A stretch of DNA of 64,000 bases from Candidatus Blochmannia vicinus. GTDB lineage: Bacteria; Pseudomonadota; Gammaproteobacteria; Enterobacterales; Enterobacteriaceae. How positions within the stretch are numbered: the stretch's first letter is position 1; each line of letters opens with the position of its first letter. Location: contig CP125213.1 of the NCBI GenBank assembly GCA_030020825.1, positions 372,001 to 436,000 of the forward strand, written 5' to 3'. The notes under the pieces are model-generated. The model worked only from the letters and a program-made list of their open reading frames with translations, ran no database searches and was not told the DNA's origin. This document shows positions 61,210-64,000 of this stretch, piece after piece. The position numbers and the translations under genes are program-made.

Positions 61210-64000
61210 GTAAACATATCGTGGAAAAAACATATAATCCTAAAAATATAGAAGAACCAATTTATAAATTTTGGGAACAAGGAGATTGCTTTGATCCCCA
61301 TGGAGACACATCTCATAAAAGTTATTGTATTATGATGCCTCCTCCTAATATTACAGGGCAATTACATCTTGGTCACGCATTTCAACAAACTATTATGGAC
61401 GTTTTAGTACGTTACCACAGAATGAATGGGAAAAATACTTTATGGCAAACGGGTACAGATCATGCTGGTATTGCTACACAAATTCTGGTAGAAAATAAAA
61501 TTTATAATGATACAGGTAAAACTAGAAACAACTATACACGCGATGATTTAATAAAAAAAATTTGGACATGGAAGAAACAATCTGAAAAATCTATTACTTA
61601 CCAAATGAAACGATTAGGAAACTCTGTACATTGGAAACGAGATTGTTTCACTATGGATACAGAAATGTCTTATGCGGTAAAAGAAGCTTTTATTCGTTTA
61701 TATCAAGATAATTTAATTTATAGAGGAAAAAGACTAGTAAATTGGGATTGCACATTACAAAGCGCAATTTCTGATCTGGAAGTTATAAATAAACCAATAA
61801 AAGGATCCATGTGGTACTTATACTATAAATTAGATAATTCCACTATTGTTACAGATCATTCTACTATCGATCCACATCATTTAATTGTTGCAACAACACG
61901 TCCAGAAACCATATTAGGTGATGCTGCTGTCGCAATACATCCAGAAGATTCTCGTTATAAAAATTTAGTTGGAAAATACGTAATCACACCAATAACTAAC
62001 ACACGTATTCCTATCATTTTTGATGAACGTGTGGATATGTTTAAAGGAACCGGTTGTGTTAAAATAACCCCTGCTCATGATTTTAATGATTATATAATAG
62101 GAAAACGACATAAATTGCCCATGATAAACATTTTTTCACTTAATGGGACAATTCTTAAACACCCAGAAATATTTGATAGTTATGGGCAACCTAACGATCA
62201 ATTATACTATAGTATCCCTCAAATATTTCATAACCTTAACAGTTATCATGCACGAAAAAAAATAATTTCTGAATGCACCAAACTCAACTTATTACATGAC
62301 ATAAAACCCTATAATTCAACAATTCCATATAGCGACCGTACTGGAACTATAATTGAACCTATGTTAACTAATCAATGGTACATACGAGCCAAAATTTTAG
62401 CTCAACAAGCGGTAAATGCGGTAAAATTGGATATCATTAATTTTGTTCCAAAACAATATAAAAATATGTATTTTAGTTGGATGAATAATATACAAGATTG
62501 GTGTATTTCTCGGCAAATATGGTGGGGGCATAGAATCCCTGCTTGGTATGATGATGCTAATAATAAAATATATGTAGGACATTGTGAAAAAGATATCAGA
62601 ATAAAAAATAAATTAGATCATGATATAATATTACGTAAGGATAACGATGTATTAGATACATGGTTTTCTTCAAGTCTGTGGACATTTTCTAGTTTAGGTT
62701 GGCCTAGAGATACTAATTTATTAAGTGTTTTTCATCCTACTAATATCGTAATAAGTGGATTTGACATCATATTTTTTTGGATTGCACGAATGATTATGTT
62801 AACTATGCACCTCATAAAAGATAATAATGGAGTATCTCAAATTCCATTTAAAACCGCATACATTACTGGTCTTATACGTGACGAGATTGGTCAAAAAATG
62901 TCTAAATCTAAAGGTAATATCATTGATCCAATAGATATAATAGATGGAATTTCTATAGAGAATTTATTAAAAAAACGTACAAAAGATATGATGCAACCAC
63001 AATTGGCCGATCAAATTATAAAATGTACTAAAAAACAATTTCCTAATGGGATTCAATCCCATGGAACTGATGCTTTAAGATTTACTTTAGTAGCGCTAGC
63101 GTCGTCTGGACGAGATATACACTGGGATATGAAACGGCTAACAGGTTATCGTAATTTTTGTAATAAGTTATGGCATGCTAGTCGCTTTGTTCTAAAAAAC
63201 ACTAAAAATAAAGATTGCAGTATATCCTCCACTACAGAAAAATTATTTTCCTTAGCAGATCGTTGGATCATTACAAAATTTAATCAAACAGTACAGAATT
63301 TCCATAAAAATTTAAAAATTTATCGTTTCGATAAAATAGCAAATATTTTACACGAATTTATTTGGCATCAATTTTGTGATTGGTATATAGAATTAACTAA
63401 ATCAACACTTTATCACGGAAACGCACTGGAACTACGAGGCACGCGTTATACATTAATTACATTACTGGAATCAGTATTACGCTTAGCGCATCCAATTATT
63501 CCTTTTATTACAGAAAAAATTTGGCAAGAAGTTAAAGTAATTACTGGAAATAACGGCAAAACTATTATGTTACAACCATTTCCAAAATATAATGCATCCA
63601 TAATTGATAATAAATCAATAATAGATTTTGAATGGATAAAACACACTATCACAGAAATACGTAATACGCGCACAAATATGAATATTACTTATAATACACC
63701 CCTACAAGTAGTATTTAAACATACCTCACCAGAAGCTAAAACACGAATTTTAAATAATTACAATATTTTATGCAATATTGCTCACTTAAAAAGTATCAAT
63801 TTCATCTCAAAACATGAAATATATCCACAATCTATTACTATATCTTTAGATTCAACAGAATTATTGATACGCACACCAAAAGAATTCAATAAAGAAATTA
63901 AAATAAATCGAATAAATAAAGAATTAGAATCAATAAATCACAAAATTGAAATAATACAAAAACTGATAAGTAATAATGATTTTATAAATCATGCACCAAC
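61206..64000 (+). CDS. valS: Valyl-tRNA synthetase, 3'-truncated by window end
   Basis: Class I synthetase charging tRNA-Val. The ATG at 61206 overlaps holC TGA (ATGA). It shows MPPPNITGQLHLGHAFQQT (HIGH motif), the editing domain (VATTRPETILGDAAVAIHPED, TGCVKITPAHDFNDY), GHRIPAWYDD, the GQKMSKSKGN (KMSKS) loop, the anticodon-binding domain, and the start of the C-terminal coiled coil (NKELESINHKIEIIQKLISNNDFI). 931 codons are present with no stop; about 20-30 residues of the coiled-coil end are expected beyond the window. Confidence 0.97.
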   Translation, partial: MSKHIVEKTYNPKNIEEPIYKFWEQGDCFDPHGDTSHKSYCIMMPPPNITGQLHLGHAFQQTIMDVLVRYHRMNGKNTLWQTGTDHAGIATQILVENKIYNDTGKTRNNYTRDDLIKKIWTWKKQSEKSITYQMKRLGNSVHWKRDCFTMDTEMSYAVKEAFIRLYQDNLIYRGKRLVNWDCTLQSAISDLEVINKPIKGSMWYLYYKLDNSTIVTDHSTIDPHHLIVATTRPETILGDAAVAIHPEDSRYKNLVGKYVITPITNTRIPIIFDERVDMFKGTGCVKITPAHDFNDYIIGKRHKLPMINIFSLNGTILKHPEIFDSYGQPNDQLYYSIPQIFHNLNSYHARKKIISECTKLNLLHDIKPYNSTIPYSDRTGTIIEPMLTNQWYIRAKILAQQAVNAVKLDIINFVPKQYKNMYFSWMNNIQDWCISRQIWWGHRIPAWYDDANNKIYVGHCEKDIRIKNKLDHDIILRKDNDVLDTWFSSSLWTFSSLGWPRDTNLLSVFHPTNIVISGFDIIFFWIARMIMLTMHLIKDNNGVSQIPFKTAYITGLIRDEIGQKMSKSKGNIIDPIDIIDGISIENLLKKRTKDMMQPQLADQIIKCTKKQFPNGIQSHGTDALRFTLVALASSGRDIHWDMKRLTGYRNFCNKLWHASRFVLKNTKNKDCSISSTTEKLFSLADRWIITKFNQTVQNFHKNLKIYRFDKIANILHEFIWHQFCDWYIELTKSTLYHGNALELRGTRYTLITLLESVLRLAHPIIPFITEKIWQEVKVITGNNGKTIMLQPFPKYNASIIDNKSIIDFEWIKHTITEIRNTRTNMNITYNTPLQVVFKHTSPEAKTRILNNYNILCNIAHLKSINFISKHEIYPQSITISLDSTELLIRTPKEFNKEIKINRINKELESINHKIEIIQKLISNNDFINHAP

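Noticed and set aside
62397..63673. Minus-strand frames within valS (62397-62582 and 63446-63673)
   Set aside because: Both are antisense shadows of the uninterrupted valS frame that runs from 61206 to the window end.

Overview
The window reads as part of a reduced, AT-rich gammaproteobacterial endosymbiont chromosome. Nearly every gene is a clear ortholog of an Escherichia coli housekeeping gene. Local gene order is ancestral, intergenic DNA is long and degenerate, and many genes expected at these loci are missing without a trace (priB, rnr, mutL, epmA, epmB, dsbD, the mla cluster, rpoN). No phage, insertion sequence or CRISPR array is visible. This pattern fits the carpenter-ant symbiont Candidatus Blochmannia best. 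That genus assignment is an inference from gene content and style, not from a marker comparison.

Layout. (1) 1-23 kb matches the E. coli 94-96 min region: cysQ, rplI-rpsR-rpsF, rlmB, purA, hflC-hflK-hflX-hfq-miaA-amiB-tsaE, tRNA-Gly, orn, psd-mscM, efp, groL-groS, cutA, tRNA-Phe. (2) 23-52 kb matches the 67-72 min region: metC, plsC, ribB, hldE, cca, uppP, folB, plsY, tsaD, rpsU-dnaG-rpoD, tRNA-Ile2, yqjA, rnpB, rsmI, dolP, rpsI-rplM, zapG-degQ, murA-ibaG, lptC-lptA-lptB. (3) 53-64 kb returns to the 96-97 min region: tRNA-Leu(CAA), lptG-lptF, pepA, holC, valS (cut by the window end). Beside the tRNA-Leu lie an unusual metal-type ABC transporter pair, a 46-codon membrane ORF and a LysR regulator.

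How the genes work together. The envelope is the main theme: phospholipid synthesis (plsY, plsC, psd), peptidoglycan (murA, uppP, amiB), LPS heptose (hldE), the LPS export bridge (lptA, B, C, F, G), outer-membrane maintenance (dolP) and envelope proteolysis or turnover (degQ, hflKC). A second theme is RNA and translation: ribosomal proteins, EF-P, t6A synthesis (tsaD, tsaE), miaA, rlmB, rsmI, orn, cca, RNase P RNA and valS. The third is the primase/sigma-70 operon and the groE chaperonin, which keeps a textbook sigma-32 promoter.

Most notable observations: lptG is split by an out-of-frame A10 tract, while its partner genes are intact; dnaG appears to start at AUU behind an ideal Shine-Dalgarno; RNase P RNA has lost the GGU motif that pairs with tRNA CCA, and all four tRNA genes here lack encoded CCA, making cca critical although it carries D21E and a broken HD motif; EF-P keeps its modified lysine although both modification genes are gone from their usual neighbouring positions; and there are very long perfect inverted repeats of 32, 24 and 17 bp.
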